A DNA stretch of 64,000 bases from Pseudoalteromonas sp. 3D05 (GCF_002723455.1 NZ_PDUS01000011.1:76203-140202); one strand, 5' to 3'. Shown: positions 1-9,463, numbered from the stretch's first letter. Made by a program: numbers and translations. The notes: generated from the letters alone by a model not told the origin.

Positions 1-57
1 TCCAGCTCCCTCCACCACTTCTTTTTTCCTCAATTTTTTATTACTTAAATCCGCACG

Positions 58-759
58 CTAATCAAATACCCATTGTAGACTCATTCCATGTTCCTTTAGC
101 CAATTTGATGCCTTTTTGTATTGCGGATAAAATTCCCCCACTCTCAACCAAAATTGAGTACTGTGGTTTAAGTATTTTAAATGTGATAACTCATGCACGA
201 CCACATAATCAATCACCCATTTTGGCGCACCGACGAGTAAAAGATTAAACGTCAACTCCCTACGTCGATTACAACTGCCCCAACGTCGCTTATAAGCCAT
301 AATTTTTAACTTAGTCGGTAACTCTTCACCCATTTGCATACAATATTCATGTATTCGCATTTCAATATAGTTTTCTAATTGCTCATGCATAAAAGCTTCA
401 AGCAGGCTTTGGTACATTTGTTTTTTATGTTTGACACGAGATGAGATTGTAATGTTTAGACCCGACATTGTGCCACTGTCTATCGCATCCACAGCCGTTT
501 TTTTTCCAATATTAAAGCTTAGCTTCAATGGCGAGCCAAACGCGTTTATCTGCAAGGTTTTCAGTGGTAGCTGCTGCGTTTGAGATAATTCACTTTGTTT
601 TGTTATCTGTGATTGGATCCAATCTTGTTTTGTCTGTAGCCAATGTTCTATTGATGAAATCGCGACACCGTAAGGGGCATAAACCGTTAATGATTGCTGT
701 TGTATTTTCATCGCAACCGTTTTACGTCGACGACTTCGCTTTAATGTGTATTCAACCAA
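58..759 (-). CDS. YgjP-type (DUF45) zinc metallopeptidase
   Basis: Predicted cytosolic zinc metalloprotease of the YgjP/DUF45 family, related to the SprT-like and M48 fold. The zinc motif HELSH is at residues 189-193 with a third ligand, H199, in LNHS; the family motif WGSC is at 160-163. The 233 aa length is normal for the family. The frame opens with a TTG codon preceded by AAGAG six bases upstream, which suits a TTG start; the next ATG (M17) would remove the first conserved strand. No signal peptide or membrane segment is seen. It stands alone, divergent from the pentapeptide-channel gene. The substrate is unknown for most family members. Family assignment is firm; the cellular role is not. 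Confidence 0.85.
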   Translation of the reverse strand: MVEYTLKRSRRRKTVAMKIQQQSLTVYAPYGVAISSIEHWLQTKQDWIQSQITKQSELSQTQQLPLKTLQINAFGSPLKLSFNIGKKTAVDAIDSGTMSGLNITISSRVKHKKQMYQSLLEAFMHEQLENYIEMRIHEYCMQMGEELPTKLKIMAYKRRWGSCNRRRELTFNLLLVGAPKWVIDYVVVHELSHLKYLNHSTQFWLRVGEFYPQYKKASNWLKEHGMSLQWVFD

Positions 760-866
760 TTTAAACTCTTGAGGGGGCTAATAAAGAAATTTGCATGCGG
801 ACATAATACCTTGCTAAATAACTGCTAATCTATAAATAAGTGTAATAATTTGAAGCTGAAACAATT

Positions 867-1847
867 ATGCCAGACAAGCCTTGTTGTAGTTATACCTCAC
901 CTGATAACAAACAATGCCAAGAAACCGACATGGGCACAGGATTTTGCTTTTGGCACGATAAGAAATTTGATAAAACTGGCCTTGAGTTGACTCAAAAATT
1001 AGAGCGTTATGCAAAAAAAGGAGGCCTACTCCAAGGGCTCGAGCTTCAGCGCGCAAATTTAACCGGACTAAACTTGGTTAAACATGATGAGGAGGAAGGT
1101 TTCGATCTTTCTTATAGTAATTTTTACCGCACAAATCTTTCAGGTGCTCACTTATTTAACAATAAAATTGCCCACGCCTCATTGATGAAAGCAAACCTTC
1201 ACGAAGCAAGTCTACATTATTGTAATCTTCAGCATACAAATTTATTAGGTATAAAGTTAAGCAATACGCGAATCGATAACATAGATTTAGGCATTCACTT
1301 ACTTCAAGAACAACAAGCAAAAGCTTCTTTAAAAAAGCAAGACGTAGCTAAGGCAATCGATCTCTATGAACAATCCGAAGAGATTTATCGTAATTTGAGA
1401 AAGGCGTCTGAGCAACAGGGTTTGTTTGAACTAGCGGGTAATTTTACATTTAATGAACTGAGAATGCGACATGAGCAATATCCAAAATATTCTTTAAAGC
1501 GACTCAGTTCAAGTTTTATCAATATGTTATGTGGTTACGGTGAAAAACCACAAAATGTGATTCGTTTTAGTTTATCACTCATCGTTATCTGTGCTTTATG
1601 CTATTTTCTATTTGGCGTGACATACAACGATACTCTTCTAAAGCTCAACTTTTCTGCTCCATTAAGTGACAATTTATCAGCCTTACTAAACAGTTTTTAT
1701 TTTAGCGTAGTGACCTTCACTACTTTGGGGTATGGCGATATTACTCCCATTGGCGTATCCCGTTTAATTGCGGCGATTGAAGCTTTCTGTGGAAGCTTTT
1801 CGCTCGCTTTATTCGTAGTCGTATTTGTAAAACGAATGACGCGATAG
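867..1847 (+). CDS. Pentapeptide-repeat protein fused to a two-TM potassium-channel pore
   Basis: 326 aa. The N-terminus carries a Cys/His cluster (C6, C7, C17, C27 and H30 in FCFWHD) of the kind found before bacterial pentapeptide repeats and probably binding metal. Residues about 55-140 form A(D/N)LxxA-type pentapeptide repeats, expected to fold as a right-handed beta-helix. A helical linker (about 150-200) follows, then two hydrophobic segments (about 233-250 and 300-320) flanking the filter TTLGYGD at 285-291. This is the K+ selectivity signature of an inner-membrane 2TM ion channel. The pore implies potassium conductance; the repeat domain is probably a cytoplasmic gating or docking module (inference). 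Single gene with its own upstream region. The architecture is clear; ligand and physiological role are unknown. Confidence 0.8.
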   Translation: MPDKPCCSYTSPDNKQCQETDMGTGFCFWHDKKFDKTGLELTQKLERYAKKGGLLQGLELQRANLTGLNLVKHDEEEGFDLSYSNFYRTNLSGAHLFNNKIAHASLMKANLHEASLHYCNLQHTNLLGIKLSNTRIDNIDLGIHLLQEQQAKASLKKQDVAKAIDLYEQSEEIYRNLRKASEQQGLFELAGNFTFNELRMRHEQYPKYSLKRLSSSFINMLCGYGEKPQNVIRFSLSLIVICALCYFLFGVTYNDTLLKLNFSAPLSDNLSALLNSFYFSVVTFTTLGYGDITPIGVSRLIAAIEAFCGSFSLALFVVVFVKRMTR

Positions 1848-2012
1848 GAAAAGTTAGAAATATTTAACCAAGCTATAATTACTATTAAAATTAATGGTAT
1901 GATATTTACTAATATATTTTTCAGTTAGTTTTGTTTTTAAAATTAATTATTTTCGCACATTTCACTTTCAATCAATGAGTTATCTGATTGTAATCACAAG
2001 ATTAGAGCCGCT

Positions 2013-5000
2013 ATGCTGTCAGCCTTTTTTATTACCGACCAGGATCCTAGTCTCATTATTAACGGGACTTATAATCCATTACTGGTAACATTATCAGTCC
2101 TCACTGCCATCTTTGCAGCTTATTTTGCAGCACTACTCATTGATCTTGCTAAAGTAACTCGATTTCATAACTACCAAAAACTCGCTAATTCAACGGCTGC
2201 ATTAGTGCTGTCTGGCGGTATTTGGAGTATGCACTTTATTGGCATGCTAGCGTTCTCGTTATGCACAAATATTAGCTATGATCCAGCGCTGACCTTTTTA
2301 TCTTTTATTCCTGCATTTTTAGCTTGTCTCACGGCGACATCGATGCTTGTAAAAGAAGATAAATCGAATATACAACTAATCATTCCCGCCATTTTACTAG
2401 GCGCTGGAATTGGAACAATGCATTACAGTGGTATGGCCGCTATGCAGCTTAGCCCTTTACTAAGATATGACCCGCTGACATTCAGTTTGTCGATTTTGGT
2501 TGCTGTTGTACTTGCTTACATTTCACTGTATGCCCGCTTTAATATCAACCGATTGTTCCCCACATTAAACGTGACGCAATCGCGCCTAATTAGTGCAATT
2601 ATTTTAGGTTTTGCCGTTGCAGGAATGCACTACATGGGAATGGCTGCAACTCGCTTTGTTGCAGTATCACCTTTAATCACTGATGGTCAAAGTTCAGAGC
2701 TGACCTTAATTGCTATTAGCGTGGTTTTCTCAACAGTTATTCTCACTGCTATTGTTGCTATTATAAACGGTATGGTCCGCTACAGAATGCTACTGGAAGA
2801 TAAGACCAGTAATGAGTCAAGACTCGCTGCAATTTTATCTACCGCCATTGATGGAATAGTGACAATTGATCAAAAAGGTAACGTCCTTAGTTTCAATAAA
2901 GCAGCTGAGCACATCTTCGGCTGGCAAGAAGCTGATGTACAAGGTAATAACGTTAAAATGCTGATGGATGATGAGATTTCTAAACATCATGATAGCTATT
3001 TATCTAAAGCAAAAAAGAATACATTTGATGTAAAAGCAGTCATTGGGGTCAACCGTGATGTCTTTGCAAAGCATAAAAATGGAAATGTCTTCCCCATCCG
3101 CTTAGGGGTTGGGGAAGTTGAGCAACCTAATCAAGATCCATTATATGTTGGCTTCATTACAGACCTGACAGAGCAACGCAAACTACAGCAAGATTTAGTC
3201 ACCAAAGAACAACAATATCGCTCTTTAATGGATAACATGCCCGGTGTTGTTTTTCGTTGCCAAATAAACGAAAAGTGGAGCATGATATTTATCAGCCCTA
3301 ACATCAATGAAATGACTGGCTATATTCCTAATGAGTTTATAAACAAAGATATAGAATATGGCGATTTACTATTTAAAGACGATATTGCGCATATCAATAA
3401 AGCTGTCGAGCATGCTATTGCTAAGAAAGAGGAATACTCTATTGAATACAGAGTGCGTCACCGTAATGGTAAGTTAATATGGATACTAGAAAAAGGCAGC
3501 TTTGAATTTAACCAGCAAGGCGAAGCTATTTGGATTGATGGTGTTTTAGTCGATATCAGTGAACGACGAGAGTACGAAGACAAGCTAAAACTTGCCAAGG
3601 TTGCAGCAGAGGAAGCTGCACAAGCTAAGCAGTCGTTTATGGCCAACATGAGTCATGAAATTCGCACTCCGATGAATTCAATTATTGGTTTTAGTGACTT
3701 GCTGATGGATACGCCTCTTGATCAAGAGCAACAAAAACATCTGGTGACTGTTAATAACGCTGCGCGCTCGCTGCTTCGGCTGTTAAACGAGGTACTTGAC
3801 TCGGCTAAACTTGAAAAAGGAAAATTAACCATAGAGCCAGTGCATTTTACTTTGCAACCTGTACTCGACAGCATCATTTCAACCTTTTGGTTAGAGGCCA
3901 AGAAAAAAGACCTTGAAATAACGCTAACGATCAAAAACTCTGTTCATAAAGCTTATTATGGTGATCCCGATCGTATTCGCCAAGTTCTAACAAACTTGAT
4001 TGGCAATGCTATTAAATTTACCGAACAAGGCTCTATTCATGTAACAGTGAGTACAACACAAAATGATCACCTGTTTTTTGAAGTCCAAGACACGGGGATT
4101 GGTATTGCACCAGAGCGCATAAAAGCAATATTTCAGCCTTTTGAACAAGCTGATGGCACCACTACACGCCGTTTTGGTGGCACAGGCCTCGGTACTACTA
4201 TTAGTAAACAATTAGTTGAGCTTATGGGTGGGACTATCAATCTAGTAAGTAAAGAAAATAAAGGCAGCTGCTTCTTCTTCTCGCTTCCTTTAGAGGTTGG
4301 TAATGAAAATCTTATTGACTACTTTGACGGTCTACATACCCAATTACCAGCACTTCGAATCTTAGTCGTTGACGATATTGAACAAAATGTAGAACTGCTC
4401 CGCTTATTGCTTTCTCGTGACGATCATACAGTCAGCACAGCTAACAATGGATTAGAAGCTCTGGCTATTTTTGAGCAGCAAGACTTTGATGTGATTTTAA
4501 TGGACATTCACATGCCACAGTGTGATGGCATAACAGCGACTCAAAAAATACGCGAGCTTGAACAGCATAAGCAACTAAAAAACACCCCAATTATTGCCTT
4601 AACAGCGAGCGTTTTACAGCAAGATAAACTAACCGCTAAGAAAGCCGGTATGAATGGCTTTGCAAACAAGCCCGTTGATATTAACCAACTCAATCAAGAA
4701 ATCTCTCAGGTACTTGGCTATAGCCTGAAAAAAGAGGTACTCATAGAACAAAAAGACCCGAATGCAAAGCATATAGATTTTGAAAGAGGACGCCAACTGT
4801 GGGGCACTAAATGCAAACAAATCACACAAATACAGCGTTTCCTTGAACAACAGCAAACGCTTTGCGATGCCCTTTTTAGTGGTGGGATCGATGCCTTAGA
4901 CAATGCACAAAGTAACCTGCATACATTAAAAGGGTTAGCAGGTAACTTAGGTTTACCGACTATGATGGGATTATTTTCAGAGCTGGAAAAGGCACAATCT

Positions 5001-5363
5001 CCACAATTGCAAACTGAGCTAATTTCTAAACTCGAAGTTGAACTAACAGCAGTACGCTTATTACTCGAGGAGAAAACCTTAGCCTGTAAACCTGCTATAA
5101 CAAATGACAATTCAACACACATGAGTGCACTCTCTACTGATGAATTTAAACGACTTTGCGAGCAACTTTATAAAGACGCTGAGAATGCAGAGCTTAATGA
5201 TGAACTTTTAGACATGATTAAACGTCATACACCTGAAGGTTATCAAACTGAGGTAGACAATTTGGTTGAGTACTTCGACGAATTTGATTTCGATGCAGCT
5301 CAAGACAGCTTAATAGCGTTAATCGAGCTGCTGAATAAAACAGAACAAATGGAGGCCCAGTGA
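2013..5363 (+). CDS. MHYT-PAS-PAS hybrid histidine kinase with receiver and HPt domains
   Basis: 1116 aa membrane sensor kinase. Residues 1-250 form a seven-helix MHYT sensor with three MHxxGM motifs at about 73, 136 and 205; MHYT domains are proposed to bind copper and sense oxygen, CO or NO. Two PAS domains follow (about 270-390 and 400-510). The HisKA H-box has H548 in SHEIRTP, and the ATPase domain has its N-box near 668. The G2 box reads GTGLGTTIS instead of the usual GTGLGLAIS. A receiver domain has phospho-acceptor D831, and an HPt domain has H970 in HTLKGLAGN. About 75 acidic residues of unknown function end the protein. The stop overlaps the start of an HD-GYP response regulator, its likely output partner. 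Domain calls are strong; the signal sensed is not known. Confidence 0.9.
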   Translation: MLSAFFITDQDPSLIINGTYNPLLVTLSVLTAIFAAYFAALLIDLAKVTRFHNYQKLANSTAALVLSGGIWSMHFIGMLAFSLCTNISYDPALTFLSFIPAFLACLTATSMLVKEDKSNIQLIIPAILLGAGIGTMHYSGMAAMQLSPLLRYDPLTFSLSILVAVVLAYISLYARFNINRLFPTLNVTQSRLISAIILGFAVAGMHYMGMAATRFVAVSPLITDGQSSELTLIAISVVFSTVILTAIVAIINGMVRYRMLLEDKTSNESRLAAILSTAIDGIVTIDQKGNVLSFNKAAEHIFGWQEADVQGNNVKMLMDDEISKHHDSYLSKAKKNTFDVKAVIGVNRDVFAKHKNGNVFPIRLGVGEVEQPNQDPLYVGFITDLTEQRKLQQDLVTKEQQYRSLMDNMPGVVFRCQINEKWSMIFISPNINEMTGYIPNEFINKDIEYGDLLFKDDIAHINKAVEHAIAKKEEYSIEYRVRHRNGKLIWILEKGSFEFNQQGEAIWIDGVLVDISERREYEDKLKLAKVAAEEAAQAKQSFMANMSHEIRTPMNSIIGFSDLLMDTPLDQEQQKHLVTVNNAARSLLRLLNEVLDSAKLEKGKLTIEPVHFTLQPVLDSIISTFWLEAKKKDLEITLTIKNSVHKAYYGDPDRIRQVLTNLIGNAIKFTEQGSIHVTVSTTQNDHLFFEVQDTGIGIAPERIKAIFQPFEQADGTTTRRFGGTGLGTTISKQLVELMGGTINLVSKENKGSCFFFSLPLEVGNENLIDYFDGLHTQLPALRILVVDDIEQNVELLRLLLSRDDHTVSTANNGLEALAIFEQQDFDVILMDIHMPQCDGITATQKIRELEQHKQLKNTPIIALTASVLQQDKLTAKKAGMNGFANKPVDINQLNQEISQVLGYSLKKEVLIEQKDPNAKHIDFERGRQLWGTKCKQITQIQRFLEQQQTLCDALFSGGIDALDNAQSNLHTLKGLAGNLGLPTMMGLFSELEKAQSPQLQTELISKLEVELTAVRLLLEEKTLACKPAITNDNSTHMSALSTDEFKRLCEQLYKDAENAELNDELLDMIKRHTPEGYQTEVDNLVEYFDEFDFDAAQDSLIALIELLNKTEQMEAQ

Positions 5364-6352
5364 TGGATATCAGCGCAAACCGACCTCGTGTATTAGTTGT
5401 TGATGATGAGCCTGCTAACCTTAAAGTCATGCGCGAGGTGTTAAGTAACCAATACCGTTTGTCGTTTGCAAAATCAGGCGAAGCCGCCCTTGCACTTATA
5501 GATAAAGAGCCTCCTAAGCTTATATTGCTTGATATTATGATGCCTGATATGAACGGCTTTGAAGTATGCAAACGGTTAAAGGGTAACCCCGCAACACAGC
5601 ATATCCCGATTATTTTTGTTACAGCGCTTGCTGATGAAAACGATGAATTTAAAGGTTTTGAAATAGGCGCTGTTGACTACATTACAAAGCCCATTAGCCC
5701 TGCCATTGTTCGTTCTAGAGTAAAAACACACCTATCACTGGTGCAAGCTGAACAACTGAAACTCGCCCACGTTGATTTAGTTCACCGTCTTGGGCAAGCG
5801 GCTGAATATAAGGACACTGATACCGGCGAACACATTGTTCGAATGAGTAAGTATAGTAAGATATTGGCACTCGCTTATGGGATGGATGAACAGCACGCCG
5901 AGCTTCTAAGGCAAGCAGCTCCCATGCACGACATAGGTAAAATAGGTATTCCTGATGCGATTTTATTAAAGCCAGGAAAGCTCACATCTAATGAGTTTGA
6001 TTACATGAAGCAGCACGCTGAGATAGGCGCCAAAATATTAGCCAACTCAACCTCACCATTACTGCAACTCGCTTATATCCTAGCTATGGAGCATCACGAA
6101 AAGTGGGATGGCACAGGTTACCCTAACGGTGTTAAAGGTGAAGAAATTTCGATTGAAGGACGCATAGTCGCCATCGCCGATGTATTTGATGCACTCACCT
6201 CTAAACGTCCTTATAAAAAAGCGTGGAGTGTCGATGAAGCACTCTCGCACATGAGAGAACAAGCAGGTAAGCACTTTGATCCGCAACTTATTGACCTGTT
6301 TGAAGGCCAGCTTGATGAAATAATGAAAGTCTACTCAACCTACCAAGATTGA
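5363..6352 (+). CDS. Response regulator with HD-GYP cyclic-di-GMP phosphodiesterase domain
   Basis: RpfG-like, 329 aa. The N-terminal receiver (1-125) has the acidic pair VVDDEP and phospho-acceptor D57 in LLDIMMPD. The HD-GYP domain (about 135-325) has HDIGKIGIPD near 189 and the GYP loop GTGYPNG near 252, so all expected metal and signature residues are visible and it should hydrolyse cyclic-di-GMP. A GTG at 5360 is in frame, but the ATG at 5363 lies seven bases after a strong GGAGG and is preferred. Its ATG shares the A of the TGA stop of the MHYT kinase, so the two are translationally coupled and probably form one phosphorelay. The 3' end overlaps a convergent VOC-family gene by 18 bases. 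Confidence 0.9.
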   Translation: MDISANRPRVLVVDDEPANLKVMREVLSNQYRLSFAKSGEAALALIDKEPPKLILLDIMMPDMNGFEVCKRLKGNPATQHIPIIFVTALADENDEFKGFEIGAVDYITKPISPAIVRSRVKTHLSLVQAEQLKLAHVDLVHRLGQAAEYKDTDTGEHIVRMSKYSKILALAYGMDEQHAELLRQAAPMHDIGKIGIPDAILLKPGKLTSNEFDYMKQHAEIGAKILANSTSPLLQLAYILAMEHHEKWDGTGYPNGVKGEEISIEGRIVAIADVFDALTSKRPYKKAWSVDEALSHMREQAGKHFDPQLIDLFEGQLDEIMKVYSTYQD

Positions 6353-6745
6353 TTTATCAATGGCCCTGCTGATGTGGTTGTAATCATGGGAAGTAATCTC
6401 ATGATTATTGCCACTGTTATCCTTAAAATACATCGAAAATGTAACACCATGGTCGGCAACAATCGTTTTAATTTTCTGCGATTCAAAATGGTTAAGCCAA
6501 GTAATAAATTGCTCCCCTGTTGCACCAAACGCGATTCCTTTACTTGAACCTGTGCGTTCAAATAATGCCAGTCGTGTTGTTGCTGCTGCGTCTTCGAGCG
6601 TGAGCGGGCCTTTGCCTTTATCCCAAAATGCAAGCTCAGGCACAACATTAAAACCGAGCACCTCTTTATACCAAACAACAGCCTCTGTGAGGTTTTCAAC
6701 GTTTAGATGACAGTGATCAATTCCCGATAATAATGGTGTAGTCAT
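6335..6745 (-). CDS. VOC-superfamily (glyoxalase/dioxygenase-like) protein
   Basis: 136 aa single vicinal-oxygen-chelate unit. It begins with the beta-alpha-beta motif HCHLNVENLTEAVVWYKEVL and ends with a paired strand containing DNSGNNHEITSHD, which supplies typical metal ligands (an N-terminal His and a late Glu). A GTG three codons upstream is also in frame, but the ATG at 6745 follows GGTGAG with a four-base spacer and starts one base after the stop of the upstream HD-domain gene, so it is preferred. The two genes are therefore coupled. VOC proteins include glyoxalases, fosfomycin-resistance enzymes and dioxygenases; nothing here picks one. The 3' end overlaps the convergent HD-GYP gene. 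Confidence 0.75.
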   Translation of the reverse strand: MTTPLLSGIDHCHLNVENLTEAVVWYKEVLGFNVVPELAFWDKGKGPLTLEDAAATTRLALFERTGSSKGIAFGATGEQFITWLNHFESQKIKTIVADHGVTFSMYFKDNSGNNHEITSHDYNHISRAIDKSILVG

Positions 6746-6746
6746 A

Positions 6747-7406
6747 TTACTCACCGACCTCTGATTTTAACTGCTCAATAAATGCCAACATATAATCAGT
6801 GCGGCGCTGAGCTTCTGCTTTAGCTGACGGTGTATTCATACTCTTTGCAACATGAAGTAACTTAATAAAGAAATGATCAAGCGTATAACGTTTATCGTCT
6901 GCTTCACGGTTTTGGCAAAAAGGGTCTTGTGGATGATATAAATGACGGCTTATTGAGCCCCCTACTTTCATACAACGGCTAACCCCAATTGCACCGAGTG
7001 CATCCATTCTATCTGCATCTTGAACGATTTGTGCCTCAATCGATTGCACTTTTATATTGGCACTGAAGCTATGGGCTGCAATGGCATGATGAATCGCATC
7101 AAAGTAACTTTCGTCGTAGTCGATAGAGGCTAAAAAGGTAACCGCTTTATCTGCCGCCATGGTTGAAGCTTTGGCACGATCGGGATGATTTTTTGCAACC
7201 GCTACGCAGTCGTGTAACCACGCAGCAGGGAGCACTACAGCCATCTCGGCCTGCTCTGCAATGCATAATTGTTTGGCTACTCTGACGACCCGTTCAATAT
7301 GCGTTATATCATGGGCTACATCAGCGCAAATAAGTGACGAGATAAAACCACGACATGCATTTTCAAGTTGTTGTAGCGGCGCCGGTAACGCTATTTGCTG
7401 TTCCAT
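6747..7406 (-). CDS. YedJ-like HD-domain phosphohydrolase
   Basis: 219 aa soluble HD-superfamily protein. Metal ligands appear in order: the first His in HDITHIERV, the HD pair in AAWLHDCV, and a late Asp in VQDADRMDALGAIG. This matches the YedJ family of predicted metal-dependent phosphohydrolases, whose substrate is not firmly settled. A TTG nine codons upstream is in frame, but the ATG at 7406 matches family N-termini (MEQQ...). It is the first gene of a two-gene unit with the VOC protein and lies divergent from rlmI. Confidence 0.8.
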   Translation of the reverse strand: MEQQIALPAPLQQLENACRGFISSLICADVAHDITHIERVVRVAKQLCIAEQAEMAVVLPAAWLHDCVAVAKNHPDRAKASTMAADKAVTFLASIDYDESYFDAIHHAIAAHSFSANIKVQSIEAQIVQDADRMDALGAIGVSRCMKVGGSISRHLYHPQDPFCQNREADDKRYTLDHFFIKLLHVAKSMNTPSAKAEAQRRTDYMLAFIEQLKSEVGE

Positions 7407-7543
7407 AAATTTCGCTGTTTCAATGTAAAACAATATATTGTGGCTACTTTAACGCGGTTATAGCCAGTTGTGCAAAACATTCATTGTATGTTCGACCCCG
7501 CTTTACTAAAATGACAGCTAATTTATCTGTTATGAGTATGCAA

Positions 7544-8734
7544 ATGTCATCTGCTATTTACCTGCAAGCTGGTCGTGAGAAATCTTTAAAGAGAAAGCAC
7601 CCTTGGTTATTTTCTAAAGCTATTAAAAAAATTAAAGGCAAGCCTGGCCTAGGTGACACCGTTACTATTCATGATAACGAAGGTAAATTTTTAGCAACTG
7701 CCGCTTATAGCCCGCACTCGCAAATTCGTGCACGTGTTTGGAGCTTTGATGAAAAAGAGGTTATCGACCAAAACTTTTTTGAACGCCGTTTACGTCGTGC
7801 ACTTGAAGCTCGCGCCCAAGTTATTGAAGAAGGTGGTTTAACGGGTTTTCGTTTATGTGCCGCTGAGTCTGACTTTTTACCGGGTGTCACTATTGATAAG
7901 TTTGACAATGTATTGGTCTGTCAGTTGTTGAGCGCAGGTGCAGAGCGTCATAAAGGTGAAATTGTTGCCGCTCTAATGACTATTTTCCCTGGTTGTGATG
8001 TATATGAGCGTTCTGATGTTGATGTGCGTAATAAAGAAGGTTTAGAGCCTACAACAGGTGTACTGTGGGGTAATAAACCACAGCAGCCAGTATTAATAGA
8101 AGAAAACGGTTTAAAACTCGAAGTTGATATTATTGAAGGCCATAAAACTGGCTTTTACCTTGATCAGCGTGATAGCCGTGCCGCGTTAGAACGCTTTTCT
8201 AAAGACAAAAAAGTACTTAACTGCTTTAGTTATACCGGTACTTTTTCACTTTACGCATTACGCGGTGGCTGTGAGCATGTCACTAATGTTGATGTGTCAC
8301 AACCTGCGCTTGATACAGCAAAACGTAACGTCGAACATAACAACCTTGATTTAAATAAAGTCGATTTTGTCAAACAAGATGTCTTTAAGCTCTTACGTCA
8401 ATACCGTGAAGAGGGAGTGTTATTCGACACTATCGTAATGGACCCGCCAAAGTTTGCAGATAATAAAGCGCAACTCACTGGCGCGTGTCGTGGTTACAAA
8501 GATATCAACATGATTGCCATGCAAATACTCAAACCCGGCGGCACATTACTCACATTCTCTTGTTCAGGCTTGATGGAACAAAACTTGTTCCAAAAAGTGG
8601 TTGCCGATGCAGCGCTTGATGCCGGTAAAGACTTGTTGATTATGGAGCGTTTAAACCAAGCTGCAGATCACCCTATTGCTGGTAGCTACCCTGAAGGTTT
8701 TTACCTCAAAGGACTAATTTGTAAGGTTTATTAG
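7544..8734 (+). CDS. rlmI: 23S rRNA m5C1962 methyltransferase RlmI
   Basis: SAM-dependent enzyme that methylates C1962 of 23S rRNA. A PUA domain covers the first 75 residues and contains [15 protein letters not shown], almost the same as in the E. coli enzyme. The Rossmann domain has [10 protein letters not shown], the catalytic-loop motif [10 protein letters not shown], and FSCSG carrying the expected catalytic Cys. Several in-frame starts exist (TTG 7484; ATG 7511, 7532, 7538 and 7544). The ATG at 7544 gives [14 protein letters not shown] and 396 aa, the same length as E. coli RlmI, and is chosen; no clear ribosome-binding site separates the candidates. The stop codon lies in a hairpin shared with the convergent PilZ gene. 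Confidence 0.9.
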   Translation: MSSAIYLQAGREKSLKRKHPWLFSKAIKKIKGKPGLGDTVTIHDNEGKFLATAAYSPHSQIRARVWSFDEKEVIDQNFFERRLRRALEARAQVIEEGGLTGFRLCAAESDFLPGVTIDKFDNVLVCQLLSAGAERHKGEIVAALMTIFPGCDVYERSDVDVRNKEGLEPTTGVLWGNKPQQPVLIEENGLKLEVDIIEGHKTGFYLDQRDSRAALERFSKDKKVLNCFSYTGTFSLYALRGGCEHVTNVDVSQPALDTAKRNVEHNNLDLNKVDFVKQDVFKLLRQYREEGVLFDTIVMDPPKFADNKAQLTGACRGYKDINMIAMQILKPGGTLLTFSCSGLMEQNLFQKVVADAALDAGKDLLIMERLNQAADHPIAGSYPEGFYLKGLICKVY

Positions 8735-8752
8735 GCTGACTAGGCAGCCTAA
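8731..8752. terminator. Bidirectional hairpin between rlmI and the PilZ gene
   Basis: Perfect 8-bp stem TTAGGCTG/CAGCCTAA with a 6-base loop ACTAGG. It spans the stop codons of both convergent genes. The flanks are AT-rich but lack a long T tract, so termination would be weak. Confidence 0.5.
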
Positions 8753-9045
8753 TTAAACTGCATAATCTCAAGGCCTGCGGTGATCGTGCCATCCTCTTCT
8801 TTAGAGGCACGGATCACCTTAGCAACAGCATCTAACGGTGCAATTGTAGGACTCGTGGAGTCAATTTTAACCTTAACAATTGTACCTATCTCTAGTAAAT
8901 CGTCTAATTGTAAAGATAAGCCTGTCGCACTCAAATCAACACATAATGCATCGTAGTGCTCATCTTTAATTGGCTCTAACGTTGTTAAAGTGGCTTTTGC
9001 GTTAATTTGCATCCGTCTAAAATTACGTTGGTCTTCATTAAGCAT
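8749..9045 (-). CDS. PilZ-domain protein, predicted cyclic-di-GMP binder
   Basis: 98 aa, essentially one PilZ domain. The cyclic-di-GMP signature is present in both halves: RxxxR as RNFRR near residue 7, and DxSxxG as DLSATG near residue 43. It should therefore bind cyclic-di-GMP rather than being a degenerate PilZ fold. It has no other domain, so it is probably an adaptor acting on a partner protein. It starts 8 bases after a stand-alone receiver-domain gene on the same strand, suggesting that phosphorylation and cyclic-di-GMP signals meet here (inference). Confidence 0.85.
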   Translation of the reverse strand: MLNEDQRNFRRMQINAKATLTTLEPIKDEHYDALCVDLSATGLSLQLDDLLEIGTIVKVKIDSTSPTIAPLDAVAKVIRASKEEDGTITAGLEIMQFN

Positions 9046-9053
9046 ACTGTCTC

Positions 9054-9431
9054 CTAAACAACACTATTAATTTTATCAACTAGTACAACGACTGAAAATG
9101 GTTTAATGACATAGGCATCACAGCCAGCTTCAAATCCAGCTTGTTGTTCTTTTTCAGACTCCAAACCCGACACCATGACAATCGGGATATCTTGTGTCTC
9201 TGGTGTGTTTTTTAGCAGCCGGCAGGTATCGTAGCCATCAAGCCCCGGCATGCATACATCCAACAATATTACATCGGGAGGATTAGCAATGGCAGAAGTT
9301 AAACAGCTTTGCCCTGAATCAGCATAGCTCAAATCGAAACTATTTGATAACGCCGTTGCTAGCATTTCATAATTAAAGTACTCATCGTCTACAACCAGAA
9401 GCCGTAGACGCGAACGAGCCATTGAATCCAT
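9054..9431 (-). CDS. Stand-alone receiver-domain response regulator
   Basis: 125 aa CheY-like protein with no output domain. Acidic pair in LLVVDDEY (residues 15-16), phospho-acceptor D58 in LLDVCMPGLDG, the switch Ser in VMVSG and the conserved Lys in VIKPFS are all visible, so it should be phosphorylatable. M1 is used; M4 is an alternative start. It lies 32 bases after hrpA and 8 bases before the PilZ gene on the same strand, possibly in one transcript. No cognate kinase is adjacent. Confidence 0.85.
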   Translation of the reverse strand: MDSMARSRLRLLVVDDEYFNYEMLATALSNSFDLSYADSGQSCLTSAIANPPDVILLDVCMPGLDGYDTCRLLKNTPETQDIPIVMVSGLESEKEQQAGFEAGCDAYVIKPFSVVVLVDKINSVV

Positions 9432-9463
9432 ATAACGATTAGTTCCTTCTTGTTCTGTTAAAG

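Noticed and set aside
4718-5122. 134-codon antisense frame inside the MHYT kinase gene
   Set aside because: Overlaps the HPt region of a clear gene; Ser/Cys-rich sequence typical of an antisense shadow.
6340-6699. 119-codon frame overlapping the VOC gene in another phase
   Set aside because: The VOC protein has recognisable motifs and a coupled start; this alternative frame has none.
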